A stretch of 64,000 bases of DNA from Polaribacter marinaquae (GCF_038019025.1 NZ_CP150496.1:27501-91500), one strand, 5' to 3'; shown: positions 16,835 to 25,445, counted from the first letter of the stretch. Made by a program: numbers and translations. The notes: generated from the sequence alone by a model not told the origin.

Positions 16835-18832
16835 TTAAAGAGATTTGTAACTCTTTTTTGGAGTTTTCAATTTACTTTGAACTTTCTTATATTTTGTAAT
16901 GTCTTGTAAAATAGCTCTTCGACCTATTAATTCTTTATTTTTATTAAAAATAGGTTGGGCTATATTTCTAACCCAAAACTCTTCACCATTTCTTTTAATA
17001 CCCTTTAATTCAATATCACCTGGTTGCCCTTTAGTATTTATTTTATTGATAAGGTTTTTTAATTTTATTTTAGATTTTTCATCAAAAAAAGTTAAAACAT
17101 CTTTTAAAGTCGGTGTTCCGTTTCTTGGGTTTAAACCAAATATTTTATAAGCGTAATCAGACCAAATAAAAGTATCGGTTTTAGTATTATATTCTATAAA
17201 TGCTAGTTCTCCTATTTTACCGGCAATATTTAAGGAATCTTCATTTTTTTCTAAAAGTTCTAAAGAATTTTCTAATTTTAACTGCGCTTGTTTGGTATGA
17301 GTAATATCATGTAATACGCCTCTTCTTCCAACTACTATTTTATTAGCACCAAAAACTGGTTCTATAATCAATCGAAGCCAAATAATTTTATTTATTTGAT
17401 TTTTACCTTTAACTTCAATATTAAATGATTTGCCTTCTTCTTGAAGAGTTTTTATGTTTTTTAGGATTCTTTGTCTAGATTCTTTTTCAAAATAATTTAA
17501 AAAGGTTTCTTGAGGTGGTGGACGATCAGATGGTTCTAAACCAAAAATGTAAAACAGATAATCAGACCAGATATAAGTTTTTTTCATAGCATCATACTCT
17601 ATAAAACCCATTTTACCAATTCTACTCGCTTCATTTAGAGCTTTTTCTCTTTTTTGTAATAATAATAAAGAGTTGTCTAATTTGTTTTTCGATATTATTC
17701 GATCTGTAATTTCTCTTGCAGAAGTTACAAAAGATGTAATTTTATTATCTTGATAAATTGGTGATGTAGAATATTCTATCCATATATAATGACCTAATTT
17801 GTGTTTTAATCTAAAAATTAGTGGTGTTTTTTGATTATTTTTTAAAAACTCTTTTTCAGATATTTTCTTTTGAAGTTCTTCAATATCATCCTTATGAACT
17901 ATAGAAAAAATTTGTTTTCCTAAAAAATCAGATTGTTCATAACCTAAAATATTTTTTATTGAAGGACTAACGTAACTATAATTACCATTAAGTTCTTGTA
18001 AACAAATAATATCATTAGAATTTGTTGTTAGTAAACGATACATTTCATTCGCTTTTTTAATATCATTTACTGCTACTTCAAATTTTTGCTTATAACTAAG
18101 TGGCTTAAAAACATCTTTAATTTTAAAATAAACCAAATCTTTGTCTGTCTCATCTAAAAACCTTAGATAAAAATAAAACAGCAAACTATAATAAATAGTA
18201 AAACTATTTTTTGAGATTAAACCAGAAACTATAATATCAATTAAGTTATTAGAATTGAAAAAAGTGAAAACGGAAAAAAAGATAGTATCAAATGTTAAGA
18301 CGACAAACATTGTAATACTAATTTGTAGAAAAAGAAATCTTATTCTTTTAGATATAAATTCGAAAGTAAATATTAATAATAAAGCATCTAAAAATAATGC
18401 AATATTACCTACAATAAAAGAAGGTGTATTTTTTAAAAAGTTGTCTGTTACACTAAAAGAATTTTTAGAGTTTATGCCGTTTAAGTTCCATAAAAAAGAA
18501 ATTACTATAAAATATATTAAAATATTGGCAATTAATATGGTAGATATTATTTTTCTAGTTTCGTTAGCATCTTCTTTAATGTAAATTAATAATAAAGTAA
18601 AGAGAGAAATAGTTACAAAAATAGAAGATCCTGGTGTTACTAGAAAATCGTACGCAAAATTTTGAAAAACACTGTTTAATATAAAAATCATGACTTGTAC
18701 AAATTGAAACAAGCCAAGACAAGCGTACAAAACACCTTTACCAAGTTTTTTTCTAAATTTAAATAAAAGAAGGATTACAAAAGCAACTAAGGTGCTTTGT
18801 AAAAATAAAATTAATGTAAGGTTATAATTCAT
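16835..18832 (-). CDS. N-terminal part of split kinase 1: membrane module + three PAS domains
   Basis: 665 residues. Roughly 225 residues of transmembrane helices (GSSIFVTISLFTLLLIYIKE, then FDTIFFSVFTFF), PLSYKQKFE, a PAS at about 265-385 (NDIICLQ..YVSPSIKNILGY) and two further PAS/PAC domains (about 400-520 and 525-650) ending LQDITKYKK. The last residues TPKKSYKSL are off-frame; in the -1 frame the coil continues as ELQISLRLLEKKE, typical of the linkers in this family. No kinase core in this frame. It is the paralogue of the 12102-14837 product. Upstream, 18833-19033 holds no gene; CCCCC occurs on the minus strand just before the start. Confidence 0.8.
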   Translation of the reverse strand: MNYNLTLILFLQSTLVAFVILLLFKFRKKLGKGVLYACLGLFQFVQVMIFILNSVFQNFAYDFLVTPGSSIFVTISLFTLLLIYIKEDANETRKIISTILIANILIYFIVISFLWNLNGINSKNSFSVTDNFLKNTPSFIVGNIALFLDALLLIFTFEFISKRIRFLFLQISITMFVVLTFDTIFFSVFTFFNSNNLIDIIVSGLISKNSFTIYYSLLFYFYLRFLDETDKDLVYFKIKDVFKPLSYKQKFEVAVNDIKKANEMYRLLTTNSNDIICLQELNGNYSYVSPSIKNILGYEQSDFLGKQIFSIVHKDDIEELQKKISEKEFLKNNQKTPLIFRLKHKLGHYIWIEYSTSPIYQDNKITSFVTSAREITDRIISKNKLDNSLLLLQKREKALNEASRIGKMGFIEYDAMKKTYIWSDYLFYIFGLEPSDRPPPQETFLNYFEKESRQRILKNIKTLQEEGKSFNIEVKGKNQINKIIWLRLIIEPVFGANKIVVGRRGVLHDITHTKQAQLKLENSLELLEKNEDSLNIAGKIGELAFIEYNTKTDTFIWSDYAYKIFGLNPRNGTPTLKDVLTFFDEKSKIKLKNLINKINTKGQPGDIELKGIKRNGEEFWVRNIAQPIFNKNKELIGRRAILQDITKYKKVQSKLKTPKKSYKSL
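16853..16859 (-). other. Candidate -1 frameshift site A_AAA_AAG in kinase 1
   Basis: Frame-0 codons CCA AAA AAG AGT, stop five codons later (16835-16837). A_AAA_AAG is the classic dnaX-type bacterial slippery heptamer; a -1 shift gives GAG TTA CAA ATC, open to 14925, for a 1302-residue protein with six PAS domains and a kinase core. An alternative is a lost G in TTGAAAAC, since other linkers in the family read KLENS. Only weak stems are visible downstream. Confidence 0.5.
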
Positions 18833-19033
18833 AGCTTAAGATTATGGGGGTACTTAAGGGTAGAAGGGACTTAATATAGAATTATAAAAATATCAAATAA
18901 ATTTTAATAATCAATAAAATAAAGTGATTTTTATTTGGTAAAACTTTATTACAGAGTAAGTTATTTTAAATAATCTTAATTTAAGATTATTTAAAATACT
19001 TATAAATTGAATTTTAAGGAAGTTTAAAACATA

Positions 19034-19067
19034 AAAAAACAGTTTAGAATACACTAAACTGTTTTTT
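19034..19067 (-). terminator. Terminator of tRNA-Met
   Basis: Perfect 14-bp stem AAAAAACAGTTTAG / CTAAACTGTTTTTT with a 6-nt loop, 7 nt after the tRNA 3' end; it could also act on the opposite strand. Confidence 0.88.
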
Positions 19068-19074
19068 AAATTTG

Positions 19075-19148
19075 TAGCGAAGACGGGATTTGAACCCGTG
19101 ACCTCAGGGTTATGAATCCTGCGCTCTAACCAACTGAGCTACCTCGCC
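19075..19148 (-). tRNA. tRNA-Met (CAT), elongator type
   Basis: 74-nt cloverleaf: GGCGAGG acceptor pairing with CTTCGCT (two G-T pairs), D-arm TAGCTCAGTTGGTTAGAGC, anticodon loop TTCATAA, T-arm CGGGTTCAAATCCCG. The anticodon stem closes with an A31-C39 mismatch (CAGGA / CCCTG). A normal G1 pair and no run of G-C pairs argue against the initiator; lysidine-modified tRNA-Ile is not fully excluded. CCA is not encoded. Confidence 0.92.
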
Positions 19149-19256
19149 ATTGGTTTGCGGGTGCAAATATAGACACTTTTTACAAACCTGCAAGAAGTGT
19201 TTTAATTTTTTTTTAATTGAATTAATACCTATATTGTTCGCCTAACAAAACAAACA

Positions 19257-19640
19257 ATGGATAAAGTAAAATTCGAATTAGAAATTCCAATTCACGCATC
19301 GCCTAATATGCTATATCAATACATATCTTCACCTTCTAGTTTACAAGAATGGTTTGCAGATAAAGTAAACTCTAGAGGTAAAGTTTTTAGCTTTGTTTGG
19401 GAAGGTACAGAAGAGTTAGCAAATTTAATAACCAAAAAGGCAGGTGAAAGAATGCGTTGGAAGTGGTTAGAGAGTGAAGATGATGAAAGTTATTTCGAAA
19501 TTAGAATTCAAGTAGATCCATTAACAAAAGATGTTTCCTTAATAGTAACAGACTTTGCAGAAGATGAAGATGAGGTAGACGAAGCTAAACAGCTTTGGGA
19601 GAATCAAATAGAAGAATTAAGACACACAATTGGTGCTTAA
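19257..19640 (+). CDS. START-like domain protein (SRPBCC/AHSA1-type fold)
   Basis: 127-residue cytosolic protein. The pattern is that of the Bacteroidota START-like family: an N-terminal strand (KVKFELEIPIHASPNMLYQY), the SSPSSLQEWFADKV helix, strand FSFVWEG, RMRWKWLE and a C-terminal amphipathic helix EDEVDEAKQLWENQIEELRH. SRPBCC proteins have a helix-grip cavity for hydrophobic ligands, but no ligand or reaction can be named. It is a single gene with a terminator after it, between tRNA-Met and the aminotransferase. Confidence 0.85.
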   Translation: MDKVKFELEIPIHASPNMLYQYISSPSSLQEWFADKVNSRGKVFSFVWEGTEELANLITKKAGERMRWKWLESEDDESYFEIRIQVDPLTKDVSLIVTDFAEDEDEVDEAKQLWENQIEELRHTIGA

Positions 19641-19660
19641 TTAGATAAAATACAATTTAA

Positions 19661-19687
19661 AAACCAGCATTTATTGCTGGTTTTTTT
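19661..19687 (+). terminator. Terminator of the START-like gene
   Basis: AAACCAGCA / TGCTGGTTT stem with loop TTTAT and a seven-T tail. Confidence 0.92.
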
Positions 19688-19712
19688 ATGTTTATAATAC
19701 TAAGATTTGTAG

Positions 19713-19720
19713 TATTTTTG
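19713..19720 (+). promoter_or_regulatory. Putative -7 box of the class IV aminotransferase gene
   Basis: TATTTTTG (TAnnTTTG) 20 nt before the ATG at 19741, in the short gap after the terminator. Confidence 0.5.
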
Positions 19721-19740
19721 CAGTTCTTAAAATTTAAAGG

Positions 19741-20574
19741 ATGATTAATTTAAACGGTGAGTTATTATTTAAAGAAAACGTAAACCTTTCTATAGATAAT
19801 AGAGGATTTAAATACGGAGATGCTATTTTTGAAACAATTAAAGTTGTAAACAAAAAAGTTGTTTTTTGGGAAGATCATTATTTTAGATTGATGGCTTCGA
19901 TGAGAATGTTGCGTATGAAAATTCCTATGGAATTTACTTTAGAGTTTTTAGAGAAAGAAATTTTAAAAACAATAGCAGTTATAGATGACGCACCATCTTA
20001 TAGAGTTCGTTTAAATGTTTATAGAAAAGATGGTGGTTTGTATACACCAAAAACTAACAAAGTTGATTATTCGATTGAAGCTAGTGAAAATACTTATGTT
20101 TCTAAAAATGAGTATAAAGTTGATGTTTTTAAAGATTTTTACAACTATTCTGGTTTGCTATCTACAGTAAAAACAAATAATAGAATGCTTAATACTCTAG
20201 CAAGTATTTATGCTAATGAAAACGATTTAGATAGTTGCGTTCTTTTAAATGAAAGAAAAGGAGTAGTAGAGGTTACCAACGGAAATATATTTGTTGTAAA
20301 AGGTAATGTTGTTAAAACACCTGCCTTATCAGAAGGATGTATTAAAGGTATTGTAAGAGGAAAAATCATAGAAATCTTAACTAAAAATAAAGATTTTACT
20401 ATCGAAGAAACAACGATTTCTCCGTTTGAGATACAAAAAGCAGACGAAGTTTTTATTACAAATGCAATTGTTGGTGTACAAGCAATAACTAAATACAAGA
20501 AAAAAACATTTACAACTAGTTTGGCTACAAAATTACAAGCCAATTTAAATGTTTTACAAATTGCTGGTAATTAA
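19741..20574 (+). CDS. Class IV aminotransferase (PabC / branched-chain type)
   Basis: PLP enzyme of fold type IV, 277 residues. Visible family features: an N-terminal RGFKYGDAIFETIKV (residues 21-35), a lysine in the KTNNRMLNTLAS segment (expected PLP lysine region), ERKGVVEVTNGNIF, and the phosphate-binding E-x-F-I-T-N-A motif (DEVFITNAIVGVQ). Members include 4-amino-4-deoxychorismate lyase, branched-chain aminotransferase and D-amino-acid transaminase; sequence reading alone does not separate these. Its stop overlaps the stop of algH (shared TTAA, 20571-20574). Confidence 0.87.
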   Translation: MINLNGELLFKENVNLSIDNRGFKYGDAIFETIKVVNKKVVFWEDHYFRLMASMRMLRMKIPMEFTLEFLEKEILKTIAVIDDAPSYRVRLNVYRKDGGLYTPKTNKVDYSIEASENTYVSKNEYKVDVFKDFYNYSGLLSTVKTNNRMLNTLASIYANENDLDSCVLLNERKGVVEVTNGNIFVVKGNVVKTPALSEGCIKGIVRGKIIEILTKNKDFTIEETTISPFEIQKADEVFITNAIVGVQAITKYKKKTFTTSLATKLQANLNVLQIAGN

Positions 20575-21128
20575 TTTAAGTTAAAATCGTTTGGTGCGTT
20601 TGCCCAAAGTTTATAGTTACCTCCTTTTTCTAGTAATTTATTTTTCCAAAGACTTTCTTCGTCGTTAGAAAAAATGTTTTCGAAGTTATTTTCTGTAACA
20701 AACCAAGAGTTTCCGCTTAATTCGTCTTCTAGTTGATCTTTATCCCAACCAGAATAGCCTAAAAAGAATCGAATATCAGATTCTTCTAGCAAGCCACTGT
20801 TAAGAAGGTCTTTTAGTTGCTTAAAATCTCCGCCCCAAAACACACCGTTAGCAACTTCTATGCTATTGTCTAACAATTGTGGTATTCTGTGCACAAAGTA
20901 TAAATTATCTTGTTCTACAGGGCCGCCTTGGTATATATTAAAATCGCAATCTATTTCTGGTAATAAATCTTTAATACAATACTCTAATGGTTTATTTAAA
21001 ATAAAACCGACAGAATTATTATCTGTATGTTCAGTTAATAGAACAATAGCTCTGTTAAATGAATTGTCGTTTAAGATAGATGGTTCTGCAACCAAAAGCC
21101 TACCTTTTTTTGGGAGGAGTTTAGACAT
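20571..21128 (-). CDS. YqgE/AlgH family protein
   Basis: 185 residues, cytosolic, UPF0301 family. Recognisable blocks are KGRLLVAEPSI near the N-terminus, VGFILNKPL (about residues 36-44), YQGGPVEQDNLYFVHR and FLGYSGWDKDQLEDEL, all characteristic of the family. The biochemical role is not known; the AlgH name comes from alginate regulation in Pseudomonas and should not be read as function here. It lies downstream of HU on the same strand, separated by a terminator. Confidence 0.92.
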   Translation of the reverse strand: MSKLLPKKGRLLVAEPSILNDNSFNRAIVLLTEHTDNNSVGFILNKPLEYCIKDLLPEIDCDFNIYQGGPVEQDNLYFVHRIPQLLDNSIEVANGVFWGGDFKQLKDLLNSGLLEESDIRFFLGYSGWDKDQLEDELSGNSWFVTENNFENIFSNDEESLWKNKLLEKGGNYKLWANAPNDFNLN

Positions 21129-21163
21129 TCAATTTTTTTATTTAAATATAGGTAAAATTTTAA

Positions 21164-21196
21164 CAAAAAAAAACTCTCTTAAAAAAGAGAGCTTTT
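21164..21196 (-). terminator. Terminator of the HU gene
   Basis: On the minus strand AAAAG-CTCTCTT, four-base loop, AAGAGAG and a long T run, 23 nt after the HU stop and before the AlgH start. Confidence 0.85.
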
Positions 21197-21218
21197 ATTT
21201 TATTTAAAACTGTAATTA

Positions 21219-21491
21219 TTAGTTTACAGCATCGCTTAATCCAGCTCCAGCTTTAAATTTTGCTACATTTTTAGCAGCAATTTCAATAGTTTTTCCAGTT
21301 TGAGGATTTCTACCAGTTCTTGCAGCTCTATTAGATACAGAAAAAGTTCCGAAACCAACTAAAGCAACTTTATCTCCCTTTTTTAAAGAAGAAGTTACGT
21401 TACCTGTAAAAGACTCTAAAGCTGCTTTAGCTGCTACTTTAGAAATTCCTGCGTCAGCAGCCATTGCATCGATTAAATCTGATTTGTTCAT
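21219..21491 (-). CDS. HU family DNA-binding protein
   Basis: 90 residues, the normal HU length. [28 protein letters not shown] forms the N-terminal helices; [30 protein letters not shown] forms the saddle and the flexible arm, with the conserved G-R-N-P at about 61-64. A histone-like nucleoid protein that bends DNA as a dimer. It has one of the clearest promoters in the window and its own terminator, consistent with high constitutive expression. Confidence 0.97.
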   Translation of the reverse strand: MNKSDLIDAMAADAGISKVAAKAALESFTGNVTSSLKKGDKVALVGFGTFSVSNRAARTGRNPQTGKTIEIAAKNVAKFKAGAGLSDAVN

Positions 21492-21543
21492 AATGAATTG
21501 ATTTTTAAATTATTTTTATTATACTTTTTGCTTAATAGCTTAA

Positions 21544-21574
21544 CAAATATAGACGGATTGTGGGTTTACGCAAA
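21544..21574 (-). promoter_or_regulatory. Two-box promoter of the HU gene
   Basis: On the minus strand, TTTG (21571-21574), a 19-nt spacer, TATATTTG (21544-21551): a full match to the Bacteroidota TTTG-N19-TAnnTTTG promoter. The leader is about 50 nt. Confidence 0.8.
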
Positions 21575-21678
21575 TATGAAGGCCCAAAAAAGGGCATTTT
21601 GTTAATAAATGTAGGTCAATTGTTAATAAAGCATGCTTTGAAAATCAAAAAACTCTACAAACCGCATCAATAAAGGCT

Positions 21679-22623
21679 TTACATCATTTTTGCATCCGAA
21701 GAAAAATGAAAGCCATTTAATAAGCTTTTTGCATCCATCTTTTTCTTACCGGAAAGTTTTATTTCATCAATAATAATATAGCCACCATTTACTGCAACTT
21801 GTAATTCTTTTTTAGATGCAATAATACTTCCAAAACTAAAAGTGTGTGTTTCTATTTGTTTACTTACAGCATAAATTTTAGCAGAAATTTCTTCATCATT
21901 ATTATATATTAAAGTCCAAGCTGCCGGAAAAGGGTTTAAACCTCTAATTTTATTATAAATATTTTCTAAACTATCTGTCCAATTTATTTTTGTGTTTTCT
22001 GGGTTTAATTTTGGTGCAGATTTTTCTTCTAAATCGGGTTGTTTTGTGGTAACTACATTTCCTTTTGCAATATAATCTACAGTTTTAGAAACTAAACTTG
22101 CACCTAAATGCATTAATTTGTCGTGAAGACTACCTACAGTTTCTGTTTCTAAAACTGTAATTTCTTCTTGTAATATAATTTCTCCGGTATCAATTTTATC
22201 ATCAATAAAAAATGTGGTTACACCCGTTTTTGTTTCTCCGTTAATTATAGACCAATGTATTGGTGCTGCACCTCTATATTCTGGCAATAAAGAAGCATGT
22301 AAATTAAATGTACCTAATTCTGGCATTTGCCATACAACTTTAGGTAACATTCTAAAGGCAACAACAATTTGTAAATTGGCGTTTAAAGATTTTAATTCAC
22401 TTAAAAAATCTTCGTTTTTTAAGTTAGTTGGTTGTAATATTTTTAAATCTTGAGATTTTGCATACTTTTTTACTGCAGACTCATTTATTTTTCTTCCTCT
22501 ACCGGCAGGTTTATCTGGTGCAGTAATTACGCCTGCAATTGTATAGTTGTTTTCTACTAAATGTTTTAAAATGGCCACGGCAAAATCTGGCGTTCCCATA
22601 AAAACGATACGCATATCTTTCAT
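21679..22623 (-). CDS. fmt: Methionyl-tRNA formyltransferase
   Basis: Transfers a formyl group from 10-formyl-THF to initiator Met-tRNA. 314 residues, normal length. The N-terminal Rossmann domain has MRIVFMGTPDFAV; the catalytic triad N107, H109, D145 lies in FNLHASLLPEYRGAAP and DDKIDTGE, with the SLLPEYRG signature at 111-118; a C-terminal tRNA-binding OB domain follows. It starts 2 nt after the recQ stop, so the two are co-transcribed. Peptide deformylase, which acts later in the same process, is at 53638-54228. Confidence 0.97.
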   Translation of the reverse strand: MKDMRIVFMGTPDFAVAILKHLVENNYTIAGVITAPDKPAGRGRKINESAVKKYAKSQDLKILQPTNLKNEDFLSELKSLNANLQIVVAFRMLPKVVWQMPELGTFNLHASLLPEYRGAAPIHWSIINGETKTGVTTFFIDDKIDTGEIILQEEITVLETETVGSLHDKLMHLGASLVSKTVDYIAKGNVVTTKQPDLEEKSAPKLNPENTKINWTDSLENIYNKIRGLNPFPAAWTLIYNNDEEISAKIYAVSKQIETHTFSFGSIIASKKELQVAVNGGYIIIDEIKLSGKKKMDAKSLLNGFHFSSDAKMM

Positions 22624-22625
22624 AT

Positions 22626-24521
22626 TTATATTTTTAGTTGAAATTTATTTAGATTATTTAATATTAGTTTATCTTCTGCAAGAAGCGTTTGCAAATGTAT
22701 TAAAATGTCTTTCTCTTTAGCATTTAAAAAATTAGTAATTTCTTTTGAAGACAATTGTTTGTTTGGGTTTAGAAGTTCTATAATATCTTCGGATAAGTTT
22801 TTAGTTTGCTTTTTTTTGATAGCTAAACAAACATCACAGATGCCACAGTTTTCTTGTTTAATTTCGTCAAAATATGCCAAAAGTTGCTTACTTCTACAAA
22901 CTTTGTTGTTCTTTATAAAAGCGATGAAGTTTTTTGCTTTTTCTTCCTTTAGAAATAGAAATTGTTTTATTTCTTTTGAATATCTATTGATAGTTTTATC
23001 ATCTTCTCTAGGCATTAGAAAATTTAAAGCAGCATTTTCGTTAGATTGATTGTATACAAGTAACTGTTGCTGTTCTAATAATTCTAAATTCTGAATTACT
23101 TTATTAGAAGTTATTCCTGCTTTCTTGGCAATAAAGAATTCGTTTATTTTTATTTCATCTTCAAACAAACCTCCGTAAGTTCTTAAAAGTACATTTATAA
23201 AGTTTTTTAAAGAGTTATTATTGTTAGAAAAATTTAAGATTGAATAATGAGATGCTGTGACCTTTAAAGTAGATTTTTTATTAAAACTACTATTAAGTTC
23301 TATAATACCATAATTAACCAATAATTTTAGAATAGCATCTGTTTTAAGAACTTGTAAGTTGTACTTTTTACAGAACTCATAAAAATTAAAAGCATAAACT
23401 TCTTCAGAAATTTCACCTAAGGCTATTCTAAATTGTTGATATAACTTTTTATGAACTTCTTTAATTTCTAAAATAGAAGGTATAGAGTTTTCTATTTGCT
23501 TTTGATGTAAATAAATGTCATGTTCACTATATAATAAGACACCGAAAGATTTTTTTTCATTTCTACCAGCTCTACCTGTTTCTTGTACGTAGTTTTCTAA
23601 ACTATTTGGTAAATTAAGATGAATTACCAACCCAACATTGGGTTTGTCTATTCCCATACCAAATGCATTGGTTGCTACAATTATTGGTGTTTTCTCTAAC
23701 ATCCAATTATTAAAAGCCTTTTCTTTATCTATAACAGTTAAACCTGCGTGATAAAAAGTGCTTTTAAAGTTTTTAGCATTTAAAAAATTAGAGATTTCTT
23801 CAGTTTTTTTTCTTGAATTTACATAAACAATTGCTGGTGTTTTAGTTTTTCTAAAAATACTTGTAAGTCTTTCTAGTTTATCTTCAATTTTAAAAACTTG
23901 ATATGCTAAGTTTTCTCGAAAAAAAGACTTTTTAAAAAGCAAAGTGTTATTTAATTCTAGATTGGTTTCAATATCTAACAACACTTTTTTATTGGCTGTT
24001 GCAGTTAATGCAATAAAACCAACTTCTGGTAAAATTTCTTTAAGAACTTTTATATTTCTATAAGAAGGTCTAAAATCATGTCCCCATTCAGAAATGCAAT
24101 GCGCTTCATCAATTGCAACCAAGTTTACATTTAATTCTTTAATTTTTTGCTGAATTAAAGATGATTGCAATCTCTCTGGCGATATGTATAAAAACTTTAC
24201 TTTACCGAATTTAATTTTATCGAATAGTGTTACAATTTCATCTTGCTGACTTCCGGTAGGTATTGTAATAGCTTTTATATTTTTCTGTTTTAAATTCTCT
24301 ACTTGATCTTGCATTAAAGCAATTAAGGGCGAAACCACAATACAAACTCCTTCTTTTACCAATGCAGGTACTTGAAAGCAAATAGATTTTCCGCCACCGG
24401 TTGGTAATAATGCAATGGTGTCTTTGTTGTTTAAAACTGCAGAAATAATTTCTTTTTGAGGTGCTCTAAAGGAGGTAAATCCCCAATATTTTTTTAATAT
24501 ATTTTCTGGTGATAACATCAT
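22626..24521 (-). CDS. recQ: ATP-dependent DNA helicase RecQ
   Basis: 3'-5' DNA helicase of 631 residues. Order of elements: Q-motif region GFTSFRAPQKEII, Walker A TGGGKS (41-46), DEAH (138-141) followed by CISEWGHDFRPSYR, SF2 motif III TATA, motif VI QETGRAGRN, then the RecQ C-terminal zinc-binding cysteines (CRSKQL and CGICDVC) and a wing-helix region. The last ~60 residues may be a degenerate HRDC-like region. The start overlaps the stop of the NadR-like ATPase (ATGA-type junction at 24518-24521). Confidence 0.95.
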   Translation of the reverse strand: MMLSPENILKKYWGFTSFRAPQKEIISAVLNNKDTIALLPTGGGKSICFQVPALVKEGVCIVVSPLIALMQDQVENLKQKNIKAITIPTGSQQDEIVTLFDKIKFGKVKFLYISPERLQSSLIQQKIKELNVNLVAIDEAHCISEWGHDFRPSYRNIKVLKEILPEVGFIALTATANKKVLLDIETNLELNNTLLFKKSFFRENLAYQVFKIEDKLERLTSIFRKTKTPAIVYVNSRKKTEEISNFLNAKNFKSTFYHAGLTVIDKEKAFNNWMLEKTPIIVATNAFGMGIDKPNVGLVIHLNLPNSLENYVQETGRAGRNEKKSFGVLLYSEHDIYLHQKQIENSIPSILEIKEVHKKLYQQFRIALGEISEEVYAFNFYEFCKKYNLQVLKTDAILKLLVNYGIIELNSSFNKKSTLKVTASHYSILNFSNNNNSLKNFINVLLRTYGGLFEDEIKINEFFIAKKAGITSNKVIQNLELLEQQQLLVYNQSNENAALNFLMPREDDKTINRYSKEIKQFLFLKEEKAKNFIAFIKNNKVCRSKQLLAYFDEIKQENCGICDVCLAIKKKQTKNLSEDIIELLNPNKQLSSKEITNFLNAKEKDILIHLQTLLAEDKLILNNLNKFQLKI

Positions 24522-25057
24522 TCGCTTGTTAGCGAATTTAAAATGAAGTTTGTACGTTCTTCTATAGAACCAAAAGGCACATTTATTAAATTATAACCCA
24601 AATCTGAATAGGCTTTTACCAAAAACTTATCAATTTGTACAGATTCTACAAAAGATTCATAACGTTCGTTGTCTGTGGTGTGTATTTCTTCCCAAGGTGA
24701 AAAATGAAATATTTTGGTGTATTCATATTTTTTGCACTTTTCTATGAAGTAATCTGGATATTCTGTTTTAAAATAATCCATATAAGCGTGAACATCTGGT
24801 ATTCCTCTATCAAAAAAAACAATGTCTTTTTTTAAATCTGTTGCTTTTAAGTATTGATTTTCTCTACCTTCTAAAAGCATTTTGCTAAATAATAAAGGCT
24901 CTGTTAAAAAAAGTTGATCGATACCATCTTCTTTAGCCTTTAAAGTTACCTCTCTAGAAACTTCTGGCATACAATAATATCCCTTTTTAATAAGTTCATT
25001 TATAATAGTAGTTTTACCAGTTCCTGGTCCGCCAATAAGAACAATTTTTTGCTGCAT
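24518..25057 (-). CDS. NadR-like P-loop ATPase/kinase (AAA_28)
   Basis: 179 residues from ATG 25057. The upstream in-frame ATG (25126) is rejected because a TAnnTTTG box (TATTTTTG, 25062-25069) sits between them and the 23-residue extension is not family-like. Walker A is GGPGTGKTT; FFDRGIPDVHAYMDYF is the Walker B-like and lid region; a C-terminal NVPFG segment follows. AAA_28 proteins resemble the kinase domain of NadR, but their substrate is generally not known. Translationally coupled to recQ. Confidence 0.85.
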   Translation of the reverse strand: MQQKIVLIGGPGTGKTTIINELIKKGYYCMPEVSREVTLKAKEDGIDQLFLTEPLLFSKMLLEGRENQYLKATDLKKDIVFFDRGIPDVHAYMDYFKTEYPDYFIEKCKKYEYTKIFHFSPWEEIHTTDNERYESFVESVQIDKFLVKAYSDLGYNLINVPFGSIEERTNFILNSLTSE

Positions 25058-25061
25058 CGCA

Positions 25062-25069
25062 CAAAAATA
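25062..25069 (-). promoter_or_regulatory. Putative -7 box just before the NadR-like ATPase start
   Basis: TATTTTTG on the minus strand, ending 4 nt before ATG 25057, the same spacing as at the rhomboid gene; it implies an almost leaderless mRNA. Confidence 0.4.
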
Positions 25070-25101
25070 AATCATTCCGTTTATAAAATTAAATTTTAAT
25101 G

Positions 25102-25109
25102 TAATTTTG
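25102..25109 (+). promoter_or_regulatory. Putative -7 box of the DUF493 gene
   Basis: TAATTTTG (TAnnTTTG), 45 nt before the ATG at 25155, in the divergent intergenic region. Confidence 0.45.
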
Positions 25110-25154
25110 TGTCTTGCAATTTGCAAATAGTTTAGAAAAATTTTTACAATTATT

Positions 25155-25436
25155 ATGAGTAATAAAAACGAATTTTATAGCAAGTTAAAAATTCAATTAG
25201 ATGATACTACTAAGTTTCCTGCAGATTATCTCTATAAATTTATTGTACCAAGTACAGAGAATCAAGTAGCAGAAGTAGAAGCAATTTTTAATAACACAGG
25301 CGCTGTAATAAATACAAAAAAATCTAAAACAGGTAAATACGTTAGTGTTTCTATTATTTTAAAAATTAAATCTTCGGATGAAGTTATAGCATATTATAAA
25401 AAAGCAGAAAATATTAAAGGTATTATATCATTATAG
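25155..25436 (+). CDS. DUF493 (YbeD-like) family protein
   Basis: 93 residues of an ACT-like alpha/beta fold: FYSKLKIQLDDTTKFPADYLYKFIVP, then a helix (ENQVAEVEAIFNN) and strands with KSKTGKYVSVSIILKIKSSDEVIAYYK. Matches the small DUF493 family; E. coli YbeD lies near lipoate genes and its role is unclear. Here it leads the cluster of three folding factors 9 nt upstream of the first, so co-transcription is likely. No lipoate gene is visible nearby. Confidence 0.85.
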   Translation: MSNKNEFYSKLKIQLDDTTKFPADYLYKFIVPSTENQVAEVEAIFNNTGAVINTKKSKTGKYVSVSIILKIKSSDEVIAYYKKAENIKGIISL

Positions 25437-25445
25437 TTAAGTCTT

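Noticed and set aside
21582..21595. GCCC-AAAAAA-GGGC hairpin as a terminator for fmt or HU
   Set aside because: Only 4 bp and no T run on either strand; it lies next to the HU -33 box and may be chance.
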